From contig MKJV01000079.1 of the NCBI GenBank assembly GCA_001942185.1, forward strand, positions 62,001-126,000: DNA of 64,000 nucleotides, read 5' to 3'. The notes beneath the pieces were generated by a model. That model saw only the letters and a list, made by a program, of their open reading frames with translations, had not been told where the DNA came from and made no database searches. A program made the translations under genes and the position numbers. Of the stretch, positions 29,683 to 40,102 are shown piece by piece. The stretch's first letter is position 1. The number at the start of each line of letters is the position of its first letter. Source of the DNA: Pseudonocardia sp. CNS-004 (GTDB taxonomy: Bacteria; Actinomycetota; Actinomycetes; Mycobacteriales; Pseudonocardiaceae).

Positions 29683-32600
29683 CTACGGGTCGGGGACCGG
29701 TCGGCCGGACGCGCTCAACGGGCAGCTGGTGCGTACCGGGCAGCGGTCGCAGTCGGGCCCCACGCGGGCGATGAAATGCGAGTCGGAGGTGTCCTCGGCG
29801 CACTGCCGCACGACCTTCTCCCAGCCGGCGAGCTCCTCGTCGTCGAGCGGGGGCTGCACCGGTTCCTTCGCCTGGCCGCCCGCCTTCTGGTCGGCGACGT
29901 AGACCAGCCGGGCGCCGCCGGGCTTCACGCCGGGTTCGAGGAGCCTGCCGAACGCCCCGAGCGCCGCGGCGAGCTGGTAGACGGCCAGCTGCGGGTGCTC
30001 GGCCGCCGCCCGGGCGCTGATCGCGGTCTTGCCGGTCTTCACGTCGATCACGACCGGACGGCCCTCCGCATCGACCTCCAGCCGGTCGACGCGCCCGCGC
30101 ACGCGCAGCCACGGCCCGCTCGGGCGGCCTGCGCGCTCCCCCGGCTCCCCGGGCTCGTCGCCCTCGAGATCGAGCTGGACGGCCTGTTCGACGGCCACCA
30201 GCCGCAGCCCTTCGGCCCGGCTGGTGCGCACCCACCCCTCGAACGCGGCGAGCATGCCGCGCACCCGCTCGAGCTCCCGGCGGCCGAACCACGGTGCGCC
30301 CGCATCGAGCCGGGCCCACGCCGAGCGCAGCGCCCCCTCCAGCTCGTCCCCGTCGGCACCGGCGGCGCCGGCCTGCACCAGCGCGTGCACCAGCGACCCG
30401 GTGACGGCCGCCAGCGCGCCCACCTCGGAGCCGCCGTGGCGCTCCAGCACCCAGCGCAACGGGCAGCGGACGATCTTCTCCACGTCGGAGGGGAGACCGG
30501 GACGACCTCGCCCGGCGCGCGCAGCGGGGTGTCGACGGACACCGGCGCGAGCCCGTACCAGTCGTCGGGGTGTGCACCCGGGACGCCTGCGTCGGCCAAC
30601 CGGGCCAGCTGCACAGCGGCGCGGCGCCTGCGCTCCTCACCCGCTGCACCGTCCGCGGGCGCGCACACGGCGCGGCGCAGCTCGCCGACCAGCTCGGCCA
30701 GCACGAGCGAGCGGGACGGGCGGTGGACCGGGCGGTCGGCGCTGGTGGCCGGCACCGGGTCGAGCTCGTCGAGGAACCGGGACGGCTGCTCGTCCTCGCC
30801 CTGCACGGCGCTCACCAGCAGCGTCTTCCGGGCCCGCGAGCAGGCCACGTAGAACAGGCGCCGTTCCTCCGCGAGCAGCGGCGCCATCCGCGACACGGTG
30901 GCTCCCACCGGCTCGGCCACCCCGGCCACGAGGTCGACCAGCCGCTCGTTGCCCAGCAGGCTGCCCCGCAGCCGCAGGTCCGGCCAGCTGCCCTCCTGCA
31001 CGGCGGGCACCGCCACGACGTCCCACTCGCGGCCCCGCGCTGCGTGGGCCGTGAGCAGCGAGACGGCGTCGCCCTGCGGCGCGCGGGGCGAGCGAGTTGC
31101 CGGGGAGCTGCTGGTCGGCGAGGTACTCGACGAAACTCCCGACGGACGCGCCGGGCAGCCGGTCGGCGTAGCGCGCCGCCGAGTCGAAGAGCGCGAGCAC
31201 GGCGTCGAGGTCCCGGTCGGCGGCCGCACCGACCGGGCCGCCGCGGCCGCTCGCGTCGCGCAGCCGCGGGCCGAGGCCACTCGCCTGCCACACCCGCCAG
31301 AGCACCTCCTCGGCGCTCTCGCCGTCGCGGACGGCGTCACCCGCGATCGCGAGCAGTGTGCTCACCCGCCGCAGCGGCGCGGTCTCGTGCGGAGGCAGCG
31401 CGACGAGCGGGTCGGGCCGGCCCAGCGCCGCGGCGCGCAACACCTGCACCAGCAGCGGATCGCTGCCCGCCCGCTCGGTCTCCTCCGGCTCGGAGACCCC
31501 GGGGTGGTTGCCGGCGTGCAGCCGCAGCAGCCCGCGGCGCAGCCGCCGCATGCGCATCGGGTCGGCGGACCCGAGCGGCGACGTGAGCAGGGCGCTCGCG
31601 GCGTCGGCGTCGATCGCGTCTGGGCGGGTGGCGCAGCGCAGCACCATGAGCAGCGGGACGACCGCGGGCTGGCGGGCGAGCGGGAGCTCGTCGGGCGGCG
31701 CCGCGATGGGCACGCCCGCGGCCAGCAGGGCCCGTCGCAACGTGGGCAGCGTGCGGCGCGTGGAGCGGGCCAGCACCGCCATCCGCGACCACGGCACGCC
31801 GCCCATCAGGTGGGCGCGCCGCAGCTGGTCGGCGATCCACCCGGCCTCCTGCGCCGCCGAACCGAACACCTTCACCTGCACGTCGCCGGGCACCCCCGGT
31901 TCACCGGGCGGCGCCGCCCGCTCCCGGCCCGGGCCGCTGCCCGGCAGCCGCGCGGCGAGGCGCGCGACGGCCTCCCGGATCCCGGGGGCGCCCCGGTGGT
32001 CGACCGGCAGCACCACCGTGGGCGCCTCGACGGCGCGCAGGCCATCGGGATCGGCGCCCCGGAAGTTGAGGACGGCCTGGTCGGGGTCGCCCGCGAGCAG
32101 CACCGTCTGCGCGGTGGCGCCGAGCACCCGCACCAGCTCCATCTGCTGCGGGTCGAGGTCCTGTGCGTCGTCGACGACCAGGTGGCGCACCCGATCCCGC
32201 TCGGCAGCCAGCAGCTCCCGGTCGGCGGCCAGCGCGTCGAGCGCCGCCGCCACGAGCTCGGCGGCGTCCAGAGCGGGCGCGGTGGCCTGCGGCGCCCCGC
32301 GGCCGACCGCCCCGCGCAACAGGATCACGTGCTCGTAGCTGCGGAAGAACCGGCCCGCGGCCACCCAGGCGGGCACGTCGTGGCGGCTCCCCAGCTCGGC
32401 CAGCTCGTCGGGGCCCAGGCCGCGCTCGGCCGCGCGCAACAGCAGCTCCCTCAGCTCGGCGGCGAACCCGGGCAGCCCGAGCGCCGGGCGCAGCCGCTCC
32501 CCCCACCCCGAGTCGGGCACCCCGCCGTGCTCCGGCCCCGCCAGCTCCCCGCCGAGCAGGTCGCGCACCACGGCGTCCTGCTCGCGCTCGCGAGCAGCCG

Positions 32601-33002
32601 GGGCGGGGGATCGCCGTGGCGCGCGGCGTGCAGCCGCAGCACGCCGAACGCATAGGAGTGCACCGTGCGCACCAACGGCTCTCGGGTGGTGCGCGCCTCT
32701 TCCGGGTCGTGGGCGAGATCGACGATCCGCTCCCGCAGCTCGCCCGCCGCCCGCCTGCTGCCGACCAGCACGAGGGTGCGCTCCGGGTCGTCCCCGGCCC
32801 TGATCCGGCGGGCCACGGCCGTCAGCAGGGCGGTGGTCTTGCCCGTGCCCGGCCCGCCGACCACCCGCAGCGGGCCGCTGCGGTGCTCCAGCACCTGGCG
32901 CGCCGCGGCGTCCCACTCCGGCTCGCCGGGCACGACACGCTGCCTGCGCACGAGCCCCGGCGCGAGCGCGGAGCTGTCGGGACGGGCGTCGGACCGGAGC
33001 AC
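29683..33002 (-). CDS. adnA: ATP-dependent helicase/nuclease AdnA (frameshifts)
   Basis: About 1107 residues. The motor starts with LRVVGGPGTGKTTALLTAVA, then HLVVDDAQDLDPQQM, GDPDQAVLNFRGADPDG and SLLTAHAARGREWDVVAVP. The C-terminal nuclease has VIDVKTGK, and the iron-sulfur cysteines IVRCPLRW and CDRCPVRTSC place it with AdnA/AddB. Breaks near 32590, 31090 and 30490 each separate well-conserved segments. The start is set at GTG 33002; GTG or TTG codons slightly upstream are possible. It pairs with AdnB for double-strand-break resection. Confidence 0.9.
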
Positions 33003-33351
33003 GGGCCGATGCAACCACGCCGCCCCGACAGGGCCACCACGACCCGCCCCACGCACCCTCTGTCGGCCCCCGCAGCCCGCCGACGGGTGGCGCCGCCGGA
33101 GGAGGAGTGCGTGGCCGGAGATCGGGTGCGTGACGACCGCCGCCCAGCATGCCCCGCACGACGCTGTCCCTGCTGCACTTCGGCCGCGCACCCCGCGCCC
33201 GCTCACGCACCCGGTCTCGGCCCACGCCCGCCCCCTCTGCTCACGCAGCCCGTCGACGGGAAGCACCAGCGGTACGGGGTGCGTCGGCGGGGAGCCGGTG
33301 CGTCGGCGGGCGAGGCGGGGCAGCGGGCGGCCGGGGTGGCAGGCTGGCGGT
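33003..33351. other. Divergent gap adnA/ATL, no gene seen
   Basis: About 350 nt lie between the adnA start and the alkyltransferase-like gene. It holds several GCGTG/CACGC words and frames without recognisable protein content. It must hold the adnA promoter. I see no convincing -35/-10 pair. Confidence 0.4.
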
Positions 33352-33636
33352 GTGGACGAGGAGACCGTGGAGCGGGTGCGAGATGCGGTGCGGGCGATCC
33401 CGCCCGGCGAGACGGCGAGCTACGGCGAGATCGCCGAGCGCACCGGCCTGCGCTCCGCCCGCCTGGTGGGCCGCATCCTCGCCGAGGACGGCCACGACCT
33501 GCCCTGGCACCGGGTCCTGCGGTCCAACGGAACGTGCGCCCCGCACCTGGCCCAGGAGCAGAGCGCGCGCCTGCGGGCGGAGGGGATCCTGATGGTCGAC
33601 GGCCGCCTGCCCCGCCGATCCCCCCGGAAGTCGTGA
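33352..33636 (+). CDS. Alkyltransferase-like protein (ATL, MGMT DNA-binding domain)
   Basis: 94 residues matching the DNA-binding half of O6-alkylguanine methyltransferases: VRDAVRAIPPGETASYGEIA, LVGRILAEDGHDLPWHRVL and QSARLRAEGI. The acceptor cysteine of PCHR is replaced by Trp (PWHR), the defining feature of ATL proteins. These bind alkylated guanine without repairing it and recruit nucleotide excision repair. GTG start. The frame is intact. It neighbours adnA, as Rv3204 does Rv3202c in M. tuberculosis as I recall. Confidence 0.88.
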   Translation: MDEETVERVRDAVRAIPPGETASYGEIAERTGLRSARLVGRILAEDGHDLPWHRVLRSNGTCAPHLAQEQSARLRAEGILMVDGRLPRRSPRKS

Positions 33637-33672
33637 GTGGATACGAGTGCTCCGGCACTCGTATCCACTCAC
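33633..33672. terminator. Perfect 18-bp hairpin between convergent genes
   Basis: GTGAGTGGATACGAGTGC (33633-33650), a 4-nt loop and the exact complement (33655-33672). It includes the ATL stop codon and ends 6 nt from the chelatase stop. It has no U-tract but can stop transcription from both sides. Confidence 0.75.
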
Positions 33673-33678
33673 GGGGTT

Positions 33679-34368
33679 TCAGGCGGGGCGGGCCCGCGCG
33701 ACCATCGCGTGGGCATACCGGTCGCGAAGAACCTCGAGCACCGCAGGGTGGTCGGCCAGCGGGGTGCCTACGGCGTCGGCCCCGCAGCATTCGAGGTTGC
33801 GCTGGAACAGGCCGGGCGCGAGCAGCCACGACGCCACCGCGACCCTCCCCGCGCCCTCGGCGCGCAGCCGCGCCACCACGTCCCCCACGCCCGGCCGATC
33901 ACCCAGTACGATCGGGGCGAGCGTGACGGGGCGGCCGAGCAGCCGTCCGAGCCGCCGGGCGGCCCGGGCACCGTCGGCCTGTGCGTGCGGGTCGCTCGAC
34001 GCGGCGACGGCGAGCACCACAGCATCGTCCGGGCGGGCGCCGGCCTCCACCAGCCGCTGCGCGGCCGCGGCGACCAGGGCGGGGTCGGGGCCGAACGCGT
34101 CGGTGAGCAGGACGTCGCGACGGCCGGTGGCGCGCAGCTGCTCGGGCACGTCCGCGCGGACGTGGTAGCCGGCGGCGAGGAACGCCGGCACCGCGACGGT
34201 CGGGCCGTCGACCTCGGCGAGCACGTCGGCGAGCGTGGGGCCGCGCACGTCGGCGAAGCAGGCGCGCACCGGCACCCCCAGCTGCAGCGCGGCCAGTTCG
34301 GCCACCCGCTCGGTGACGACGGCCCCCGCCGGGTCCCGCGTGCCGTGCGCGACGAGCAGGAGGTTCAC
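33679..34368 (-). CDS. Sirohydrochlorin chelatase (CbiX/SirB-like)
   Basis: 229 residues in two alpha/beta chelatase repeats. The histidine motifs LLLVAHGTRDPAG and FLAAGYHVRADVPEQL are present. It inserts iron (or cobalt) into sirohydrochlorin, and the position at the end of the nitrite reductase operon argues for sirohaem supply to NirB. The GTG start overlaps the nnaR stop by 4 nt. The frame is intact. An AASSDPHAQADGARAARRLG stretch marks the second domain. Confidence 0.88.
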   Translation of the reverse strand: MNLLLVAHGTRDPAGAVVTERVAELAALQLGVPVRACFADVRGPTLADVLAEVDGPTVAVPAFLAAGYHVRADVPEQLRATGRRDVLLTDAFGPDPALVAAAAQRLVEAGARPDDAVVLAVAASSDPHAQADGARAARRLGRLLGRPVTLAPIVLGDRPGVGDVVARLRAEGAGRVAVASWLLAPGLFQRNLECCGADAVGTPLADHPAVLEVLRDRYAHAMVARARPA

Positions 34369-35555
34369 CGCACCGCCCCGTGAACGCAGTGGCCGCCCGC
34401 CGACGACGGGCCGGCGGCCGGGTCGAGGGCGAGGCGGTACCCACGCTTCACGACCGTCTGCACGAGCTTGGGCCGCCCGAGCGAGCTGCGCAGCCGGGCC
34501 ATCGCGGTCTCGACGGCGTGCTCGTCGCCGCTGCCGCCGGGCAGGGCCTGCAGCAGCTCCGCGCGGGAGACGACCCGGCCGGGCCTGCGAGCGAGCGCCC
34601 GGAGCAACGCCATCCCCGCGGGCGGCACGGTGCGCAGCTCACCGTCGACGAGCACGGCATGCCCGCGCAGCTCCAGCACCGACCCGGCGACCGGCAGCCT
34701 GCGCACCCGTGCCGGTAGCTCCGCCTCCAGCTGCCGCACCATCGCACCCAGCCGGGACCGCTGCGGCTGCGCGGTGGGGACGTCCACGGACTCCAGCGGG
34801 GCGGCGGTGACCGCCCCGACGCACAGCGCGAGCACCGGCCCGCGCAGCGCCTCCACAAGCCGTGCGCGCACACCGCGTTCGTCGGCGCGGGCCAGCACGC
34901 TCGCCGCGGCCGGGGCGCTGGTGAACGCGAGCACGTCGATCCCGCCGCAGAGCACGGTGTCGATCAGCCGGTCGAGCGGCCCGAGGTCGACGGGCGGCAG
35001 CCAGCGGTACACCGGCACCTCGACCACCTCGGCCCCGGCCATCTCCAACGCGTCGACGACGTCGGGAAGCGGCTCCCCGTGCAGCTGCACGGCGATGCGC
35101 AGGCCCTCGACCCCCATCTCCAGCAGGTGGTCGAGCACCTCGGCGGAGGACTCCGACGGCGGCGACCACGCGTCCACCAGCCCGGACGCCCTGATCGCGC
35201 CGCGGGCCTTCGGACCGCGGGCGAGCAGCTTGCCGGAGCCGAGCGCGGCGAGCAGGTCCTCGGCGATCCCCCAGCCGTCGGCGGCCTCGACCCACCCGCG
35301 GAAGCCGATCCCGGTGGTGGCGACCGTGACGTCCGGGGGGCGGGCGATGAGCGCGCGGGTGGCATCGGCGAGCTCGGTGTCGTCGGCGACCGGGACGATC
35401 CGCAGCGCGGCGCCCTGCTGCACGACGGCACCGCGGCGCTCCAGCATCGTGGCGAGCTCCTCCGCCCGCCGCGCGGCGGTGACCCCGATCGTGAACCCGG
35501 CCAGCGGCGGCACCGGTGCCGCGGAGACGGCGGAGGGGGACACGGCGGCGGTCAC
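34365..35555 (-). CDS. nnaR: NnaR: uroporphyrinogen-III synthase-like protein with OmpR-type HTH
   Basis: 396 residues. Residues about 20-280 resemble uroporphyrinogen-III synthase (FTIGVTAARRAEELATMLER, LAFTSAPAAASVLARADERG). The last 100 form an OmpR-like winged helix (LRALARRPGRVVSRAELLQA, AVETAMARLRSSLGRPKLVQ, TVVKRGYRL). This domain pair defines NnaR, which with GlnR activates nitrate and nitrite assimilation genes in Streptomyces and Mycobacterium. It is embedded in the operon it would regulate, overlapping nirD by 4 nt. A direct HemD activity is possible but less likely. The frame is intact. Confidence 0.88.
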   Translation of the reverse strand: MTAAVSPSAVSAAPVPPLAGFTIGVTAARRAEELATMLERRGAVVQQGAALRIVPVADDTELADATRALIARPPDVTVATTGIGFRGWVEAADGWGIAEDLLAALGSGKLLARGPKARGAIRASGLVDAWSPPSESSAEVLDHLLEMGVEGLRIAVQLHGEPLPDVVDALEMAGAEVVEVPVYRWLPPVDLGPLDRLIDTVLCGGIDVLAFTSAPAAASVLARADERGVRARLVEALRGPVLALCVGAVTAAPLESVDVPTAQPQRSRLGAMVRQLEAELPARVRRLPVAGSVLELRGHAVLVDGELRTVPPAGMALLRALARRPGRVVSRAELLQALPGGSGDEHAVETAMARLRSSLGRPKLVQTVVKRGYRLALDPAAGPSSAGGHCVHGAVR

Positions 35556-36040
35556 GGCAGCCCGACCTGCAGCCACCCGTCGGCGACCCGCACCGGGTAG
35601 ACCGGCACGCGGACGGCAGGATCGTCGAGGCACTCGCCGGTGAGGAGGCTGAAGACCTGCTTGTACACCGGCGATGCGACGGTGGGTACGCCGCCGCGGT
35701 CGCCCACGATCCCGCGGGAGAGCACCGCCGCCCCGGAGAACGGGTCGACGTTGCCGATCGCCATGACTGTGACTCTCCCGCCCTCCTGCCCTTCGGGCCC
35801 GCCCCCCTTGACTTCCCCGCCCCCCGTGCCGTCGGCCATCCGGAACAGGGCCACCTGCACCGGCTCTCCGCCCGCCGAGAGCAGCGCGGCGGCCCCGCGC
35901 TCGGGCAGCAGGCGGTCGAGCAGGCAGACGGTCTCCCAGCGGCGGTCGACCAGCGCCGGGTTGATCGTTTCACCACGCATGTCCGGTGGCTGAACGCCGT
36001 CGCGAAGCAGACGGACGGTCACCGGTGATTCAGCGGTCAT
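35552..36040 (-). CDS. nirD: Nitrite reductase (NADH) small subunit NirD
   Basis: 162 residues with a Rieske-like fold lacking the cluster ligands. Evidence: WETVCLLDRLLPERGAAALL, VQVALFRMADG, VTVMAIGNVDPFSGAAVLSR, VASPVYKQVFSLLTGECLDD and YPVRVADGWLQVGLP. A Gly/Glu-rich insertion (GTGGGEVKGGGPEGQEGG) sits in a loop that is short in most NirD proteins. It is coupled to nirB by an ATGA overlap and to nnaR by GTGA. The frame is intact. Confidence 0.92.
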   Translation of the reverse strand: MTAESPVTVRLLRDGVQPPDMRGETINPALVDRRWETVCLLDRLLPERGAAALLSAGGEPVQVALFRMADGTGGGEVKGGGPEGQEGGRVTVMAIGNVDPFSGAAVLSRGIVGDRGGVPTVASPVYKQVFSLLTGECLDDPAVRVPVYPVRVADGWLQVGLP

Positions 36041-38542
36041 GAGGCGCGCACCCCCGGAAGGCCCAGCGCGACCGGCACCGGCTGCCCGCGCTCCGTGACG
36101 AACGAGATCGTCGGATCCGGTGCATCCGGCGCGTTGACGAACGACACGAACCGCTCCAGCTTCGCGGGGTCCTCGAGCACGCCGCGCCACTCGTCGGCGT
36201 ACCCGGCCACGTGCGTCTCCATCGCCGCCTCGAGATCGGCGCAGATCCTCAAGCGATCGTCGACGATCACGGCCCGCAGGTGGTCGAGCCCGCCGTCCAT
36301 GGCCTCGATCCAGGCCGCGGTGCGCTGCAGCCGGTCGGCGGTGCGGATGTAGAACATGAGGAACCGGTCGATCAGTGCGATCAAGGTGTCGGTGTCGACA
36401 TCGGAGGCGAGCAGCTCGGCGTGCCGCGGGGTGAAGCCGCCGTTGCCGCCCACGTAGAGGTTCCAGCCGGTCTCGGTGGCGATCACCCCGAAGTCCTTGG
36501 AGCGGGCCTCCGCGCACTCGCGGGCGCAGCCCGAGACGCCAGACTTGATCTTGTGCGGGGCGCGGAGCCCGCGGTAACGCAGCTCCAGCGCGACGGCGAG
36601 GCCGACCGAGTCCTGCTGGCCGTAGCGGCACCACGTCGTGCCCACGCACGACTTCACGGTGCGCAGCGCCTTGCCGTAGGCGTGGCCGGACTCGAACCCG
36701 GCGTCGACGAGCCGCCGCCAGATCGCGGGCAGCTGCTCGACGCGGGCGCCGAACAGGTCGATCCGCTGACCACCGGTGATCTTCGTGTAGAGCCCGAAGT
36801 CGCGGGCCACCTCGCCGATCACGATCAGCCCCTCCGGGGTGATCTCCCCGCCGGGGATGCGCGGCACCACCGAGTAGGTGCCGTTGCGCTGCATGTTGGC
36901 CAGGAAGTGGTCGTTGGTGTCCTGCAACGTCGCCTGCTCGCCGGAGAGCACGTGCCCCGAGCCGAGCGACGCCAATATGGACGCGACGGCCGGCTTGCAG
37001 ATGTCGCAGCCGCGACCGGTGCCGTGCTGGGCGATGAGCTCGGAGAACGTCCGTATCCCGGTGCCCGCCACGATTTCGAACAGCTCGGCGCGCGACACCG
37101 CGAAGTGCTCGCAGAGCGCCTTCGAGACCTCGACGCCCTCCTGGGTCAGCAACGTCTTGAGCATCGGGATGCAGGACCCGCAGCTCGTCCCGGCCCTGGT
37201 GCAGGCCTTCAACGCGGGCACGTCGTGCGCCCCACCGCAGATCGCGTCGCGCAGCGCGCCCTTCGTCACGGCGTTGCAGGAGCAGATCTGCGCCGAGTCC
37301 GGGAGGCGTCGGCGCCCAGCTCCACCCCGCCCGGCGCGATCATCGCCACCGGGTCGGCCGGCAACGGCGACCGACGAGCGGGCGCAGCGTGGCGTACTTC
37401 GACGCGTCGCCGACGAGCACGCCACCGAGCAGCGTCTGCGCGTCGTCGCTCACGACGAGCTTGGCGTAGGTGCCGGCCACCGGGTCGTTGACGACGACCT
37501 CGAGCGCGCCCGGCGTGCGGGCCAGCGCGTCGCCGAAGCTCGCGACGTCGACGCCGAGCATCTTCAGCTGCGTGGACATGTCCAGCTCGGCGGGCGTCAT
37601 CGTGGCCTCGCCGCCGAGCAGCCGGTCGGCCACCACCTCGGCCATCGCGTACCCGGGCGCGACCAGCCCGTACGTGCGGCCCTCCAGGGCGGCCACCTCG
37701 CCGACGGCCCAGACGTGCGGGTCGGGAGTGCGGCACGCGGTGTTGACGAGCACGCCGCCGCGCTCACCGACCGGCAGGCCGGCACCGCGGGCCAGTCCGT
37801 CGGCGGGGCGGATACCCGCGGAGAAGACGACAACGTCCGCGTCCAGCTCGATGCCGTCGGACAGCGCCGCGATGAGGCGGCCCCGGTCCTCGCCGATCCC
37901 GGTGACGGACACGCCGCAGCGCACCTGCAGGTCCTCGGTCTCGACGAGCCGCCGCAGCACCGCGCCGCCGCCCTCGTCGACCTGCACCGGCATGAGCCTC
38001 GGCGCGATCTCGACGACCTGCGGCGACAGGCCGAGCAACCGCAGCGCCCGCGCGGCCTCCAGGCCGAGCAGCCCACCGCCCACGACCACGGCCGAGCGCC
38101 TGCCGGCCCGGGGCGCAGCGACGGCGCGCTCCGCCGCCGCCATGATCGCGTCCAGGTCGTCGAGCGTGCGGTAGACGAAGCAGCCCGGCAGGTCCCGGCC
38201 CGGTACGGGCGGCACGAACGGCACGGATCCGGTGGCGAGCACGAGCGCGTCGTAGGGCAGCTCGCGGCCTGCCGCCGTGCGCACCACGCGGGTGTCGCGG
38301 TCCACCGCCACCGCGGCGTCGCCCAGGTGCAGCTGTACGAGCGGGTCGGCACCGGCGGGCAGCGTCAGCTCCTCCGCGCTCTTCCCGTCGACGTAGGACG
38401 AGAGCGCGACGCGGTCGTACGCCGGGCGGGACTCCTCCCCCAGCACGGTGATCCGCCACGTTCCCGCGGTATCGCGGTCGCGGACGGCCTGCACCAACCG
38501 GTGCCCGACCATGCCGTTCCCGACAACAACGAGCTCCTTCAC
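36037..38542 (-). CDS. nirB: Nitrite reductase (NADH) large subunit NirB (frameshifts)
   Basis: About 836 residues reducing nitrite to ammonium. It has FAD/NAD domains (LVVVGNGMVGHRLVQAVRDR, AVVVGGGLLGLEAARALRL), a BFD-like [2Fe-2S] domain (CSCNAVTKGAL, CTRAGTSCGSC) and the sirohaem/[4Fe-4S] domain with CVGTTWCRYG and SGVSGCARECAEARSKD. Breaks near 37375 and 37310 lie between the flavin part and the BFD domain. GTG start overlaps the upstream gene by 4 nt. Confidence 0.93.
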
Positions 38543-39995
38543 GCGGCTCCCTCCTCGGGGACGGGGGTCAGCGTCGGGGGGTCGCTCTCGGCGAGCCATG
38601 CGCAGATCCCGCGCACGGTGTCGCCGCAGCTGCCGCAGCCGGTGCCGGCGCGGGTGGCGCGCGACAGTGCCGGGACGTCCGTGTGCCCGTCTCGCCATGC
38701 GGCGACCAACGCGCCCTTCGTGACGGTGTTGCAGCGGCAGACCACCGCGGACGCGGGCAGCCTTCCGGGGTCGGACGTCACCGCGGCGCCGGGCAGCGCG
38801 CGACCGAACAGCAGACCGAGCCGGTCGGTCGGCGCGGGCTGCCCCGTGTCGTAGTACTGGATCATCGAGGCGGCCGCCTCCGGCAGGCCGATCATGGCGC
38901 CGCCGACCACGCGGTCGCCCCGCAGCGCGAGCGTGGCGTAGCGGCCGCCCGACGGGTCGGCGAAGCGCAGCACCTCCGCGCCGGCATCGCCGAGCACGGC
39001 CGGGTCGCCCACCGTCGCGAGGTCGACGTCGCGCGCCTTCAGCCGCGTGACGGCCCGGGTGCCGCCGTAGCGAGCGGCCGGGTCCTCGCCGGTGACGAGG
39101 TCGGCGAGCACCGCCGCCTGCTCCCACCCCGGCTGCACGAGACCGGCCGGGGTGCCCGGGTGCTGAGCACAGTCGCCGATCGCGTGCACCCGCTCGTCGG
39201 AGGTGGCGAGGCGGTCGTCGACCAGCACACCGCGGTCCACCGCGATGCCCGCGGCGGCGGCGAGACCGGTCTCGGCACGGACCCCGGCCGACACCACCAG
39301 CGCGTCGGCCGCCACGACATCGCCGCCCGCGCCCCGCAGCCCGGTCTCCGGCTCCCAGGCGAGCGCCTGGAACCCGAGCCGGACATCGACACCGAGTCGC
39401 GTCATCGCGGCGGCGAGCACCGCGCCCGCACCCGCGTCCAGCTGACGTTCCATCAGGTGCGTCGCGGGGTGCACCACCGTCACACGCACGCCCCTGCCGA
39501 CCAGCCCGCGCGCCGCCTCGCAGCCCAGCAGCCCACCGCCGAGCACGGCGAAGCGCGCGCCGGGGCGGGCCATGGCGATGATCCGCTCGCAGTCGTCGAG
39601 GTCGCGGAAGGTGACGACCCGCTCGTCGTCGAGACCGTCCAGCGGCGGCAGCCAGGCCCGGCTGCCGGTGGCGAGCACCAGCTCGTCGTAACGCTCGACC
39701 GCCCCGTCGGAGCACCGCACGACCCGCGCCTCGCGGTCGATCGACGTCGCGGCGACGCCGGTGCGCAGGTCGACCCGGTGCCGCGCCGCCCATCCCGGCG
39801 GTGCAGCTGCACCGAGGAGGCCTGCAGGCCGCCGCCCAGCACGGTGGACAACAGCACCCGGTTGTAGGCCGGGTACGGCTCGGCCCCGAGCACGGTGAGA
39901 CGCACCCGCCTGCCGTCGGGGTCCCGGCGCCGCACCTCCTCGGCGAACCGGGCACCGACCATCCCGTGCCCCACGACCACGACCCGTCTGCTCAC
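38539..39995 (-). CDS. NirB-like FAD/NAD oxidoreductase with BFD domain, nitrate reductase electron transfer (frameshifted)
   Basis: About 486 residues. Two nucleotide-binding segments (VVVVGHGMVGARFAEEVRRR; FAVLGGGLLGCEAARGLVGR), ERVHAIGDCAQHPGTPAGLV, and a C-terminal [2Fe-2S] BFD-like motif (CRCNTVTKGAL, RAGTGCGSCGDTVRGICAW). It resembles the flavin half of NirB without a sirohaem domain. Between nitrate reductase and nirB this is the probable NADH-to-nitrate-reductase electron carrier. One break near 39797 separates VQLHR from the AARHRVDL segment and restores with a single base. Confidence 0.85.
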
Positions 39996-40019
39996 GTCGA
40001 CCGACGGTAGGTAGCCGGA

Positions 40020-40056
40020 GTTACACACGTGGGGCGGTTCGTGACGGAGAGGTAAC
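40020..40056 (-). promoter_or_regulatory. Candidate GlnR/NnaR box upstream of the flavoprotein-nirBD part
   Basis: GTTAC (40020-40024), GTGAC (40041-40045) and GTAAC (40052-40056). On the minus strand GTTAC-N6-GTCAC has the half-site spacing of GlnR boxes. It lies in the 107-nt gap 39996-40102. A similar GTTAC...GTGAC pair precedes narK. Confidence 0.45.
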
Positions 40057-40102
40057 GCCGCTCGCACATCGCCCGGCCGCACCCGTGAGCGCGGGACGTG
40101 CG

